64,000 nucleotides of DNA, taken from assembly GCF_022965805.1 (NCBI RefSeq), contig NC_133102.1, positions 11,700,485-11,764,484 of the forward strand, in the 5' to 3' direction. A model generated the notes under the pieces. The model saw only the letters and a list, made by a program, of their open reading frames with translations, ran no database searches and was not told the DNA's origin. A program made the position numbers and the translations under genes. Shown here piece by piece: positions 22,788-35,055 of the stretch. Numbering within the stretch: the stretch's first letter is position 1; each line of letters opens with the position of its first letter. Source of the stretch: Primulina eburnea. Lineage: Eukaryota > Streptophyta > Magnoliopsida > Lamiales > Gesneriaceae.

Positions 22788-25454
22788 TGTAGAGCCCAAA
22801 TTCAGTACACGAAAAATCATGCATTATTTAATCGTTAAATTGTTTATTTAAGTTTAAAATTATTTATAGCGATGCATGTTTTATGATATGTATTATTTTA
22901 AATTATTATGTTTATGTTATGCATGTTAAAATATTTTTTCGAGTTACATGTTTCAGGCGATTATTCAATGCGGGATCGAGGAAAGAGACTGACGACGAAT
23001 TGTTGGCAATATTAAAATGTGGTATTTTATTTTAAGTTAAGAATGGGGCATTTTAAAATGATTTATTACAGTTTTAGCATTTTTAAACCTACTTTAATTA
23101 TTTAGTGATTTTGAGATTTTTAAATTTTAAGACTTATCAATTGTGTATTTTAAATTTTTTAAGGAGTAGCATTTTTATAAAAGTCTAGCAAATATTACAT
23201 TTTATTTTAATTAAGGGATTTGTTAAAGTTAGTGTGGATTAACTTTTTAATTAGTAATTTTAATTAGCTAATTAAGCAATAATTTTTTCCTAATTAAAAA
23301 ACACACAACCGTTATTATTTCACACAAAAATGCACGCACACACACATTTTTACACACACTAATACACGACTCACACAATTCAGCTTTTTATTTTTGAGAG
23401 CAAGAAAACCTAGAGTTCTAAAAGAAAGAGCAGCCGCCCCTCTCCCTTCGTTTTCCAGCAAGTTTTCTTGAGTTTTGTTGCAAGAAAATCGTTCCACGGT
23501 TGTTCCGGATCGTCTCTCACATCTTTCCTGCTTCGGTATCGTCGTTTCGGTATCTCAATTATCAAAAGGCATGTATATTCTTTCGGTTATGCATCGATCT
23601 CATCATAGTAATTGTTTTTATGTTTATTATGCGTAAAAATCCATGTATTTTGTAAAAAGTTTGAGCAAAAATTTGTTGGAACGGTTTTGAAATGATTTTA
23701 GATTTGAAAACTCGAAATTTGTTGTCATTTTAATTATTGTGACTTTTCGGTCGATCTTCTGGAAAAACTTTCAACGGATAAAACGTAGAAACTTTCGACA
23801 CCTTCGATTTGACAGTAAATTAAAAATATTTGGATTAAAAATGAGCGAGTTATGATCGTTTTCGTGGGACTTCTCAAACTGCGTTTTTTTGAAAATGTGT
23901 TCTTGATGTTTTCTTGAAGTTGTATTGTTGCAGGCTTCGTTGGGGACCGACAGGTGATCGCTGCTGCATTTAGGTATATAGATAATGATGTTGGGATGAT
24001 TGTTGGTGTATCGTTTCATGTAGTTAGACACTTGGTTGAATTAGAAGTCGTATGAATTGTTTTGGTGTCAAAGGTCGTGTTCACGGATTGGGTTGCGTTT
24101 TTTGTGATGCATAGTTGTTTTGGGGCGTTTGTTTGAGTTTGAATAAGTGTCATAGCATCCTAGGATTGATCTCGAGGTATTGGTTCATGGTTCGTATGAT
24201 AGAGTTAGGAGGAATAAGCCTTAAGTGTAGTGTTTCTTCGTTGGTTCGATTTTCCAGCACCTACACGGACCTGTAGACGGACCCTGGCTCGGGTTCTGTG
24301 CACTTTTTTCCCCAAAAATTCGATTTTCCAGCACCTACACAGACCCTTACACAGGGTCCGTGTCTTTTATAAAAAAAATTCCTTTTTTCAATTGATTGTT
24401 TTGGGGTTTGATGTTATGATTTAGTATGATGATTAAACGAGATCAAGTCTCGAGAGGTTTAGAACGTTTGTCACTTTTGGGGTGTGAGCATGACTATACG
24501 TCTAAGTTATGCAAGATAAGTATTGGAACTCATGTTAGTATGTGCAGCATTGGCCCCAAGCGAGATCCAATGAATCCCTCAAGATCAAGTAAGTATGTTC
24601 GACGTGCAAAAGAAAATATTTTAAGTTTTTGAGGTATGCTAAATGTCTTGTGACCAAATTATGAACGGTTTTGGAAGTCGGTGAACGTGGCCGAGGTACC
24701 TCTCCACCCCGGTAAAGCATGACCGGGTTTAGATAAGGATTGAAAAGTGATAAAGCATGACCAAGTACCAATCCACCCGTTAAAGCATGAATGGGGATCT
24801 CAAGTATGTGGTAGTGGACTTTCTTTGCCAGCCCAGTAATGTGGTTTAGTCTGATCAGGCACATTTATGTATGGGTCACTTGCTTTGAAACATATTTCTA
24901 CGATAAATGATGTTATGTAAGCTCAAGTATGTATGATGTGCAAGTATGTTTACGAAAAAATCTTATGATGATGGCACGTCTACGTTTATGCTACTACGTT
25001 CAATTTCAAGTATGTTTATGCTTTTACGTTCAAGTTTCAAGTATTTAAGCCCTACTTTAAAGATGCATCTTGTTTTATTATGTAGTACTTTCTATCCCCA
25101 GTTTATACATGATGAGTCTTTAGACTCACTAGACTTGATCGATGCAGGTGAGGATGAATTTGAGGAGACGAGGGGTGGGGACCAATGAGCCGGCTGGGAC
25201 TGCGCAGGAGGCTAAACCCGAGAACCGCCCAAGTTTTAAAATTTTATACATGACGATTTTTAATACTCTGATTTCATGAAGTGGTTTACGATGTTTAAAC
25301 GATTATAACTTTTGGCAAACTTGGTTGTGGTTGTTTTTATTGCAAATGTTTTTAGACGAGAAAGTTATTTTAATGCAAATTTGAAAGTTTATTTTGTATT
25401 TAAGAAAAAAAAATTTCTCAAATTCTAAAGCAGTTAAAAGTACGGTACGTTACA
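22788..25454 (+). repeat. solo LTR of the Tekay-type family, plus orientation, inside copia RT
   Basis: It starts TGTAGAGCCC and ends GTACGTTACA, flanked by CTTTC (22783-22787) and CATTC (25455-25459), a 4/5 match to a 5-bp duplication. It has the same family signature as the Tekay LTRs. A palindromic GC-rich block (about 24250-24363) with arms ACACAGACCC and GGGTCCGTGT is followed at once by TATAAAAAA at 24368, a good TATA candidate. Short ORFs inside are not coding. Confidence 0.92.
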
Positions 25455-26240
25455 CATTCCAGTATTCTTTTTGTTCAATTTGTAAACCCAGACAATACTT
25501 GGTTTTTCCAAGATCCTTTATTTCAAATTCTTCCTTCAAGTATGATACAACTTCTTGAATTTTCTTATTCGTTCCAATGATGTTTAAATCGTCAACATAT
25601 ACAGCAATAATTACGCATCCGGATGTTGTTTTCTTAATGAAAACACAAGGCATATTGAATTATTTACATATCTCTTTTTTATCACGTGATCACTTAGCCG
25701 ATTATACCACATTCGGCTAAATTGCTTTAACCCGGTGCAATTTCACAGAATAACATTCTTTGAGTTTTGAACTTTGTACTTTAGACATCTTAAATCATTC
25801 AGGGATTTTCATATATATATATATTACTATAAAGTGATCCATATAAGTAAGCTGTAACAATCATCCATAAGACGCATTTTAAAATTTTCAGATACCGCCA
25901 AGCTAATCAAATAGCGAAACGTAATTGCATCCATCACGGGAGAATACGTTTCTTCATAATCAATTACAGGCCTTTGAGAAAAACCTTGTGCAACAAGTCG
26001 AGCTTTATATCTTACTATTTCATTTTTCTCATTTCGCTTTCGAATAAAAACTTATTTGTATCCAACAGGTTTTACACCTTCATGTGTAAGGAATATAGGT
26101 CCAAAAACATTACGCTTATTTAGCGAATCTAATTCAACCTGGATGGCATCTTTCCATTTGATCCAATCCTGTCGATTTTCACATTCACCAAAAGATTTTG
26201 GTTCATGATCTTCATTATCATTTATTATTTCAATTGCCAC
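25455..26240 (-). pseudogene. copia reverse transcriptase, N-terminal and catalytic part
   Basis: On the minus strand: an N-terminal RT block with WIKWKDAIQVELDSL (about 26120-26180), then KARLVAQGFSQ near 25985, then the catalytic motif IIAVYVDDLNIIGT (about 25575-25620) and DLGKTKYCLGLQIEQ before the solo LTR insertion. Several stops separate the blocks. RT converts the element RNA to cDNA; this copy cannot be translated as one protein. Confidence 0.9.
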
Positions 26241-28128
26241 ATTATTAGAAAATATATCATCAATTTCTTCTATATCTTTTTGGTTCTATATTTTTCTAGT
26301 ATTAATATAACTGATAGAGATTTCATGATTCTCGTCAGTTTGTGGTTCTGACATAACATTTTCATCATCACGTGTTTCTTCAGGAACAACATTCTCTATT
26401 TTGTGATCATCGTGTGTTTCTTTAGGAACATCATTCTCTATTTTGTGATCGTCGTGTTTCTCTATGTATTTTCTTTTTCGAGGTTTTTATCCTTGGAACC
26501 GACTGGCCTTCCATGCTTCAGGCGTTTTATGACATCATGAGTTTTTTCACTTTGTTCTTTGGAATTTCAATTCGAGCATGGAGCATTTACAGCATGTATA
26601 TATAATTTAGTTACCCATTTTGCATCTGTAAATGCATCTGGTATTTGATTTGCTATTCTTTGCAAGTGCACAATTTGCTGTACATTTTTTTCACATTGTT
26701 TTGTGGGGACCCGGATGCTAATTCGATTCTTAATCATCATTGGGACTAATTAATCAATTATAAAATAGGGTCTAAATTTTTTTTTTAAAATGCGGAACGT
26801 AGTGAAATCAAACTAATTTACAACTCAGTATAAAATAAAGTACAAGTCCTGTACTGTATACAAATCAGTACAAACTAAGGTTCAACATCTACTTATCAAG
26901 TGTCAAAACCCTATATACATCAAAGTCCGAAGTCTCCACTCTATCACGATCTCTCCTCATCTCCTGGACCCTGATCCTGTCCCACCTGTTGTCATGTACA
27001 CATACAAACAAGACAACAGTCGGATAATTCCGGTGAGAATATAATCCCAGTATAAATCAATGAAACATGACATCATATGATAAACATAAAAGCATGAACA
27101 GATAACAAAAATATATCAAAATCTGAAACATAATCAATATCAAACTGTCGACAATACTCGTGACTCCACGACTCAGACTAAACTCAATCCTAGTCTAGGG
27201 ATCCCGGTTTCCAGATGTGGGTATTCCTATATCGACCAAGGGTAATAGAAAAGACTACAGTTATATCCACATCGATAAAACCAAACATCCAGTGTCCTGA
27301 CCTAACCGTCATGGACTGTGGCCCTATCGCCAATATCCTATCTTGTGACATCGTGCAATGTGCCTGCGGCGATCCCGTCACTATCAGGCACTTCTGTCAC
27401 AAGATCACTCGTCGAGACTCGTCTAACACATGCTCTCTATAAATCCATAGAATAAGCATATCAAATCAAGTCAATGTAAACAATAACAAATAGTATGTGA
27501 TTTAGGGAAACTCAAGTCCAACGACTCAGTCGATCCCAATACCACATTGACTTATACCTTTCGTTTGTAATCTCGGTCTGAAGCAATATCAGTTCTGAAC
27601 TCAAGACTGTCTCCGTAAATCTGAAACGACATATCGAGAATCATAATATCAATTTTCCATTCTCAATTCGACACTGAATCTGATTAATTATTGGATTTAA
27701 TTCAAATCATCGGCATAACGGTACAATCCCGATATCCCGGTCAATACAACATCACCAGATAATAGTTCCCTCAAGCAGTAATCAATACTGATAAAATCTT
27801 ATATCATAACTCAGTCAATTAACTTCAGAAAATCATAACAATTCCATAATCAGTCTGTTTCTTAATTTGACTTCGATTCTATGATGTCTAACATGTCAAG
27901 AACATCATATATGAATTCCATTCAATTCTGACAACATCATAATTTCAAAGTATGTCAAAACGTAGTAAAACTTACGTCCAGTTGTAGCCTGCGTTGATAG
28001 GAACACAGTACTGAAGTCGGATTCAAAATCGGACGGATGGATTTCTCGTAAATAACAATTCCACGGATGAAGAAGCTTGACTCTTTCCTTCCTCGATTTC
28101 CTTTCTGCCGATTGAAATAATTGAGATT

Positions 28129-28188
<60 letters not shown>
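28129..28188. repeat. (TG)n(TA)n microsatellite in the solo LTR
   Basis: A TG run (28129-28148) passes into a TA run to about 28188. Predicted tyrosine/isoleucine-rich ORFs on both strands are artefacts. Confidence 0.95.
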
Positions 28189-28193
<5 letters not shown>

Positions 28194-28257
28194 TTATATA
28201 TATACATACACGCACATTCAAAAGGACGAGTGGCTCAATATTCTTACTGCACGTCTC

Positions 28258-28467
28258 GCGCTCGGGCGGTCATGAATTTCCTGCTCGGGCGCTTGTTCGG
28301 CGCTCGGGGGGTTAAAACTTACCGCTCGGGCGCGGCAGTTTCTGTCGAGATACTCAGTCGAACAACTCCTGGCGCTCGGGCGGTAATATTCTATCGCTCG
28401 GGCGCCAAACATTCTGTCCAAGAAGTAAAATTGGCGCTCGGGCGGTTCTTTTCTACCGCTCGGGCGC
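28258..28467 (-). repeat. four GC-rich hairpin units in the solo LTR
   Basis: Four units at 28258-28292, 28299-28333, 28371-28406 and 28433-28467 each have a left arm of the form GGCGCTCGGGCGGT and a right arm of the form ACCGCTCGGGCGCC, separated by 7-9 bases. The arms can pair along about 13-14 positions, with two central G-U wobbles and occasional mismatches. They sit in an otherwise AT-rich LTR upstream of its TATA-like box. Confidence 0.82.
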
Positions 28468-28656
28468 GAGATGCTCGGTCCAACATCTTGAGATGTTCGG
28501 TCCAACATCTTGGCTTATAATGTAACGATGCCTTGCTTCTTCATTTGAGCTCCTACAACCTCAATTCTGCCAATTAATCAACATCTGATTACAATCATTA
28601 AGTTTCGGGCATTACAGTTTTGTTCTTGGATCCATATGTAACAATGATGATGCATA

Positions 28657-29386
28657 TCATGTAATTTTCTTTTCGGTATGTTTCTTTTCTCCTCCTAACA
28701 TTAGAAAGATTTCCTCATTAAAATGACAATCAACAAAACATGCTGTGAACACGTCGTCTGTCTGAGGTTCAAGATATCGAATGATTGATGGACTATCATA
28801 AACGATATAAATTTCAATCTTTATTTGAGGTCTCATTTTCTTTCGTTGAGGTGGTGCAATAAGCACATACACGAAACATCCAAAAATTCTCAGATGAGAA
28901 ATATCTGGTTCTTTACCAAATGCTAGCTGCAATTGAGAGTATTTATGATATGCACTTGGTCGGATGCGAAATAATGCAGCGGCATGTAAAATTTCATGTC
29001 CCCATAGAGAAATAGGTATCTTTGTTTTCATAATTATTGGTCTAGCAATCAGTTGCAGACGTTTAATCAATGATTCAGTGTGTATGTACATGAGCAACAG
29101 GATGCTCAACGGTGATTCTCATAGACATACAATATTCATTGAAAGTCTGGGAAGTGAATTCACCAGTATTACCAAGTCTAATTTTCTTGATTGTATAATC
29201 GGGAAATTGATTCCTCAATTTTATTATTTGAGCAAGTAATCTTGCAAATGCAACATTTCGAGTTGACAATAAACATACATGTGACCATCTGCTGGAGACA
29301 TCAATCAATACCATAAAGTATCTAAATGGTCCACATGGTGGATGAATTGGTCCACAAATATCACCTTGAATACGTTCAAGAAACAC
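28657..29386 (-). pseudogene. copia integrase
   Basis: The frame at 29075-29386 begins at the integrase core with GDICGPIHPP (catalytic Asp), then IRLGNTGEFTS, where the usual second catalytic Asp of IRLDN is Gly. The glutamate region TESLIKRLQLIARP is in a shifted frame (28657-29109), followed by the C-terminal block with LRIFGCFVYV. There are at least one frameshift and one active-site loss, so it is inactive. Integrase would insert the copia cDNA. Confidence 0.9.
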
Positions 29387-29399
29387 TTAGTGATTCAGT

Positions 29400-29760
29400 T
29401 TGGATGTTGACTGGTAATGGTCTTATAATAAGTTTTCCAAGAGAACATGTTTTACATTGAAACTTATTATTCTGAAAAATCTTCTGGTCTTTTAGTGGAT
29501 GACCATGTATATTTTGTATAATTTTTCGCATCATTGTAGAACCAGGATGTTCTAATCGATCATGACCATTAGGTAATAAAAATTGAGCTTTACCGCATCA
29601 TTTAATCAAGTCTACAAGACCTGATATTGTATTCACCATTGTTTTTGTTTGTTTTAGTTCCAAGAAATATCTTTTATCTCGGAGGATAGTGTGCGTTGTA
29701 CCACTATCGGGTATGCAAACTCCAGCTTTGTTCATAGCATTTTCCATATTTGAACTTCAA
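29400..29760 (-). pseudogene. copia protease and GAG-pre-integrase fragment
   Basis: The minus strand encodes CIPDSGTTHTILRDKRYF (about 29660-29715), the copia aspartic protease active site, followed by LPNGHDRLEHPG and CKTCSLGKL, the zinc-binding GAG-pre-integrase segment (about 29440-29580). A stop interrupts near 29600. It joins directly to the integrase frame. Confidence 0.82.
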
Positions 29761-29886
29761 AACAAATACGCAATGAAATAAAATTACTGAAAATATATTT
29801 ATAAAAAAAATATAATACAATACATATGTAAAAATATAACACACGATAAAATATTATCATACGAGTACATGGAAAAATAAAATATT

Positions 29887-30995
29887 TTACATATTTATTC
29901 CACCAGAAAATTGATCATTGTCCGAGAAATCAATCAGAAAATCTTCAGCATCAAAATGAGTTGAATCACTCAAAGGTTCACTGTGTTCAGTGAATTTGGT
30001 CTCTTTTTCTTTCCTCTTTATTGATTCTTTATAAATTTTACAAAGGTGTTCAGGGGCTCGACAAATACGGGACCAATGTCCTGGAGTACCACATCTAAAA
30101 CATGAACTTTCAAATCTTTTTGAGTGATTCTCATTAACACTCTTATTCTCATGATGCCTTTTCAGTTGATGGTTTGGAACACTCTTTTCAGATGAGTTAT
30201 AAAAGTAACTATCTCGATTATTTTCAAAACCACGGCCGCGTCCATGACCACGACCACTTCCACTTCCACGTCCACGACCATGACCACGACCTCGATTTCG
30301 TCCTCGACCAAAATCTTTTCTATAACTTTGATTTCGGTTTCCAGATTTAAATTCATTTTTTCTTACGACATTTACTTCAGGAAATGCCGTTGAACAAGTG
30401 GGTCGTGCCTGATGATTTCTCATTAACAGCTCGTTATTCTTTTCCACCACAAGAAGACATGCGATAAGTTCAGAATATCTCGAAAATCCACGCAATCTAT
30501 ATTGTTGTTGTAAAGTTATATTCGATGCGTGAAAAGTGGAATTTTTTTTCAAGCATTTCCAATTCAGTAATCTCGTGTCCACAAAATTTCAATTGCGAGA
30601 TTATTCTATACATCGTCGAGTTGAAATCACTGACTTTGTTAAAATCTTGGAATCTCAACGTATTCCATTCATCCCGGGCGGTCGAAAGTATAACTTTCCT
30701 TATATGTTCGAATTTTTCTTTTAATCCCTTCCAAAAAGCCATGGGATCTTTTTCAATTAGATATTCACATTTTAATCCCTCGTCGAGATGTCGACGCAAA
30801 AATATCATGGCTTTTGCCTTTTCTTGTGATGTGGATATGCTATTTTCTTTTATGATCTTATTTAGACCCAATGACTCAAGATGCATTTCTACATCGAGAG
30901 TCCACGGCATATAATTTTTCCTTGTAATATCAAGATAAATGAATTCGAGCTTTGCCAAGTTTGACTTGGTGGTACTAAACAAATTACGATGCATT
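29887..30995 (-). pseudogene. copia gag with RG-rich region and CCHC knuckle
   Basis: ATG at 30995 starts the gag domain (LDITRKNYMPWTLDVEMHL, KAMIFLRRHLDEGLK). A frame change near 30540 leads to a second block with a long Arg-Gly repeat (about 30230-30310) and a zinc knuckle CFRCGTPGHWSRIC (about 30055-30100). It ends with an acidic tail at 29887. The RG repeat would bind nucleic acid along with the knuckle. The frameshift lies just after the KFCGHEITELEMLEKK segment. Confidence 0.9.
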
Positions 30996-31697
30996 TTATT
31001 AGTTAATGAATATTTCAATACAAAGTAATGGATAAACAACAAGTACAAGCATTCGTGAAAAAAAAAAAAACACACGAGGATGATATTCTCCGATAAATAC
31101 AACACTCGTGAATATGATAACCAAAATAATTAAAAATAACTTTGAGAAAGCCATCTTCTTTTTTCTTCGAAAATTTGATGAAGAATAATTGTTTAGAGAA
31201 GAAGAGAAATTTGGAGTGATTGAATGTGCTTGCGAGATCATATTTATAGGACAAAAACTAGTCTTTTTATTACCGTTTATGACTGTTGGTGTACAAAAAA
31301 TAAATGTATGTATTTGTATAATTTATGGTAATAATATGGTGTATATAATATTAGTCAGGTTTAAATAATTATGTATATCATATCACATTATTATAATGAG
31401 ATGTTATAAGGTACATGGTTTAAAAAAACTTTATAGGCTTTTATACTTGTCGTATCCCTTATCGGGAGTGTGAGATGTCGTCTTAACAGCCCCCAGGATT
31501 TATAACAATTTTTTTTTGGAAAAATTTATTTTTATTATTTGTGATCTTTATTACATAATAACGTTATATTATATATTAAATATATACACAATAAATAAAT
31601 AAACAGTAAAATAAATATTATTACTTTTGTTATCTTTTTCTCCTGTTTTGGAGCTTGGGAAAATATGGAGGACTTTTAGAGCTTCGTGTTAATAACG

Positions 31698-31971
31698 TGT
31701 TATGAAAGATTAAAAATTTATGGTAAAAAGTAAAAATATCAAACTCTCAAAATTCTCAAACTACATACTTTATAATATTTTTCTCTCAACTCAATTGTGA
31801 TTTTCTTCACAAATGAGAGATCTATTTATAGAATTTCTTTACAAATAATCCAAGAATAAATTCATCATTACATACATCATCACACACTAATTTTCAATAT
31901 TTACAACTCTTATTTTCAATATTCAAATATTCAACTATTATTTTTCAGCATTCAAAACATAGTTTTCAACA
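31698..31971 (-). repeat. 5' LTR of the copia element
   Basis: 274 bp, matching 21497-21769 over its whole length. On the minus strand it is followed by CGTTATTAACACGAAGC, a primer-site-like sequence adjoining the LTR. About 590 bp of untranslated leader separate it from gag. Confidence 0.9.
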
Positions 31972-31976
31972 ATAAC

Positions 31977-33942
31977 AATACATTTAAAATTAATTTAAAA
32001 AGTCAAAGAAAGTGTAAGAATTATTTATTGTTTTCATCTCTATAGTTATCGATTAGATGAAACATTAAACACTGTTTAGTTTGTAGTTTGAGATAGTAAA
32101 TGATATATAATGATAAATAGATGTATACGAAGAAAATTTAGCTAGCCAAGCCTTGACCATTTCCCATGCCCAATTTTCCATTGATGAAAATAATGTTAGA
32201 GCATGTGTTTAACGAGTCAACTTGTGGTTTGAGCTTTATTGACTTTTACGTAAATACAATCGTTTTTAATAATATTTATAATTTTATCTAATTATGACAT
32301 TTATTTTATCTGTATATGCATGTAAGACGCATAGATAAAGTCCTTGAATATGCAATAAGTACCATGAGGTCTTGCTCTCAACTTAAAATTATGAAACTCG
32401 TTAGGAAGCATATTGTATATTCTAAACTGGTTTATAGTCGATCAAGCCGCTTAAAATGAGGATAAATTCGCTTGATCTTGAAACTAACATCTATTATGTA
32501 AACATCATGTTTCATTAGTAAGGACATGTAAATATCTATTCATACAGATGTATGAACATTTGATGTTGCACTGAACAACCATCTATTAGACTTCCAAGTG
32601 ATTATCACTTATTGAGTAGAACAATTCGCGCTTATAGTTGTATACTATTAGTACTTTGAACCGGGTTATCACAAGAATAGCCAACTCCGCTAATATCAAA
32701 GTGAACCTCATTCGGGAGATGGAAGAAGATGGTTAATTTATCGCTCACCTACAATTGAATATAATTTATATGATCATGAGTTAATAATACAATTAATATC
32801 TAATTGTGGACATGATTCAGGGGATTGAAAAAGATGGTTGATATCAATATTCGTTCGTAAAATTTACAAGAAAGACCAACTCTGTTAATCTTTGAGTAGT
32901 TTGGTATTCAGTGTTCCTAAACACAAAGGTAAGTCAAATCTAATTATACATGGTTTAAATTATATAATGTCCAAGAGAATTTTGATTGTAAAAAATAATT
33001 AATAAAAATTCTGATTCCTCTTGAATACGAGAAAGGGATAATCCAACAAATAAAACCAAAGGTTTCGGTACTCCCATTTCCAATTTCTTGTCACTCATTT
33101 TCACTTATTTTAGCTCATCGATATCCCAATCATCATCATAGAATTTAACTTTAAACCGCCTCTTATTAGAAATAAAAATAATATTTTATTCTAGTGAATA
33201 AATTATATTTTTAAAATTTATAAGATAATTACGCACAATTTAAAGAAATATAAAATTTAAATTTAATTGAAATAATGAAAGTGACCTAGGACATATTTTT
33301 CGAATTTACGAAATATTTTTTTATATCATATTTTCAAAATTGTTTTAACTAAAGATAAACATGCATGAGATGGTGATTATTCCAAAATCAACATAATTAG
33401 AATTAATTTCAACTTTTGTACATGTAACAAAGCAAAAAAAATTCATTATATTATACATTTGATTATTCGAAAAACAAAAATTCATACTAGTGGTGTGTGA
33501 ATTTTGTGAATTGGTCACCAAAAAAAAATAAAAAAATTGTGATTTTCTATCCCGCACAAATTATTCAATCCCACTCTCCGATAGTACAAAAAAATAATGG
33601 TGATCCAACTAACCATTTTCTTTCACAAAAATAAATGGCTACAAACATAAATAAATCTAATATTTTTTCAAAAAGAATAATCACTTGTTTGTCTAATTTA
33701 AATTATAGCACCCACCTCTTATCTTCATTTGAAAGGACAAAAATTATATCCAGGCTCAAACTTTTCAGATTCAACTAATTGTCTTTTCAGTCCCAAAGGA
33801 AAATGCACAGCCACAAGTTCACAATTTATTTGTTTATTCAATATAATGAATGAATACATAAAGCATAATTGGGGCAAAAAACTTCAACCACAGAATTTTT
33901 TGAATGATGTTTTCCTAACTATTTGTGTGATGAAACTATGTA
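31977..33942. other. unassigned AT-rich intergenic sequence
   Basis: Roughly 2 kb with no recognisable gene. Parts of 32650-32910 contain a loosely repeated phrase (GAAGAAGATGGTTAATTTATCG near 32725 and AAAAAGATGGTTGATATCAA near 32830), suggesting a worn transposon relic, but no domain or terminal repeat could be identified. Predicted short ORFs lack any motif. Confidence 0.55.
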
Positions 33943-34995
33943 TGTGTATTAGAATTAGAATTTCGGAGTTCGACAAATAAAACTTTTGAAGATTGCAGAA
34001 TTAATCGGCTCAACTCAATTGATTCGATCTTAAACCACTCAAATGGAAGTTGCCCGAACTGATAATTAATGAGCTAAATAATCGAGTGCAATCGAATTCA
34101 TCGAAGCTAACTGAATCTGTAAATATAACTGAACTATCAGTTTGAACTGATAAGTTATACATTCAGCTCAACCGATCGGCTATAGAGTCAACTAATAATC
34201 AGTTAAATCGTAGCCAATTAAAAACCGACAAATTGTACAAAACCAGACCGTAATTCATAGTGAGAGCGCCGCATATCAGACTGCCACAGTGTACTATTTT
34301 CATAATAATGTTGACACATTCAGAAAGGACAAATCAACGGATATGAGTCATTTAATGCATTCAATGTTACTGTTGGAAGCAAAGCCTATAAATAGCCGTT
34401 GAGCTTAGCTAAGAGAAGAATTTTTGAATCATTACTCTGATTGGTTTTTGAATAAACAAAGTTCAACTACGATATTTTTACAGAAAAGCTACTTAACAGA
34501 AGTATTCATAGCTTCCAGGATATTATTTGAGCAAAAGTACTAGCACATTATACTGTTGTATTTGATCTTTTAAGATCAGTTGTGCTAAGAAAAAAAATCA
34601 GTCGTATACTGATAAAGTGTAAAAGAAATAAGAGTTTCAGTTTGGCAATGTCTAAGTCCAAACTGAAGTGGGTTCTTACAACCTCTATATTTAATCAAAA
34701 TCTTTTAGTGAAAACCATATCCTTGTGATAGAAGAGGTGATGTATGAGCATTTGAAGTCTCCAAATATCCATAAAATCTTTGTGTTCTTTGTTTCAGTTA
34801 TTCGTTGAGTATTCAATCTATCAATTAGTTTATTTCCGCACTTAAACTAGTTAACTGACTGATATCGACAACAAGATTCCTGGATTTAGTTTATCACTAA
34901 ACTAATTCACCTTTATCGAAAAAGAGTAAAAAATCTTATAGTGTTGATTCAAACCTCCCTTCTAAACACTTCAACCCTTCAAACCGATCCTAAAA
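33943..34995 (+). repeat. 5' LTR of the Sirevirus-like element
   Basis: It begins TGTGTATTAGAATTAG and ends CCTAAAA (CCTAACA in the other copy). It includes CCTATAAATAGCC near 34385, a probable TATA box. TGGTATCAAAG at 34998 immediately downstream is the tRNA-iMet-type primer site. The left edge is uncertain by about 2 bases. Confidence 0.88.
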
Positions 34996-35055
34996 AGTGG
35001 TATCAAAGAAGTTTCAATCTTGTTTCTGAATATTTTTTTCAAATACCTGATCACC

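Larger units (their letters stand above)
26702..28616 (-). repeat. solo LTR, minus orientation, inside the copia element
   Basis: The minus strand starts TGTAATGCCCG at 28616 and ends GGGTCCCCACA at 26702. GTTT(T) flanks both sides (26698-26702 and 28617-28621), so the left edge is ambiguous by one base. Near its 5' end are four GC-rich hairpin-forming units (28258-28467), then a TA/TG microsatellite with TATATATAAA (about 28195-28206) as probable TATA box. It is a different family from the Tekay LTRs. No internal coding remains. Confidence 0.82.
21497..31971 (-). mobile_element. decayed Ty1/copia LTR retrotransposon, minus strand, split by two solo LTRs
   Basis: LTRs of 273-274 bp (21497-21769 and 31698-31971) start TGTTATGA and end TTTTCAACA in plus orientation, and are flanked by TTAAC/ATAAC, an imperfect 5-bp duplication. 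A purine tract, AAGGGAGAG on the minus strand, adjoins the left LTR. On the minus strand the order is gag, protease, integrase, RT, RNase H, which is the copia order. A minus-oriented solo LTR (26702-28616) interrupts the span between integrase and RT, and a plus-oriented solo LTR (22788-25454) interrupts RT. Removing both roughly restores collinear pol. The element's own length is about 5.9 kb. Confidence 0.93.

Noticed and set aside
27905..28520. ORFs rich in Tyr/Ile or Arg/Ala around the TA microsatellite and GC hairpins
   Set aside because: Simple-sequence and palindromic artefacts in an LTR.
30525..30914. Plus-strand 129-residue ORF
   Set aside because: Antisense shadow of the copia gag; no independent promoter or motif, unlike the antisense gene at 45602-46040.
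32160..33060. Possible retrotransposon relic from repeated GATGGTT phrases
   Set aside because: No terminal repeats, primer site or protein motif could be identified; left as unassigned.
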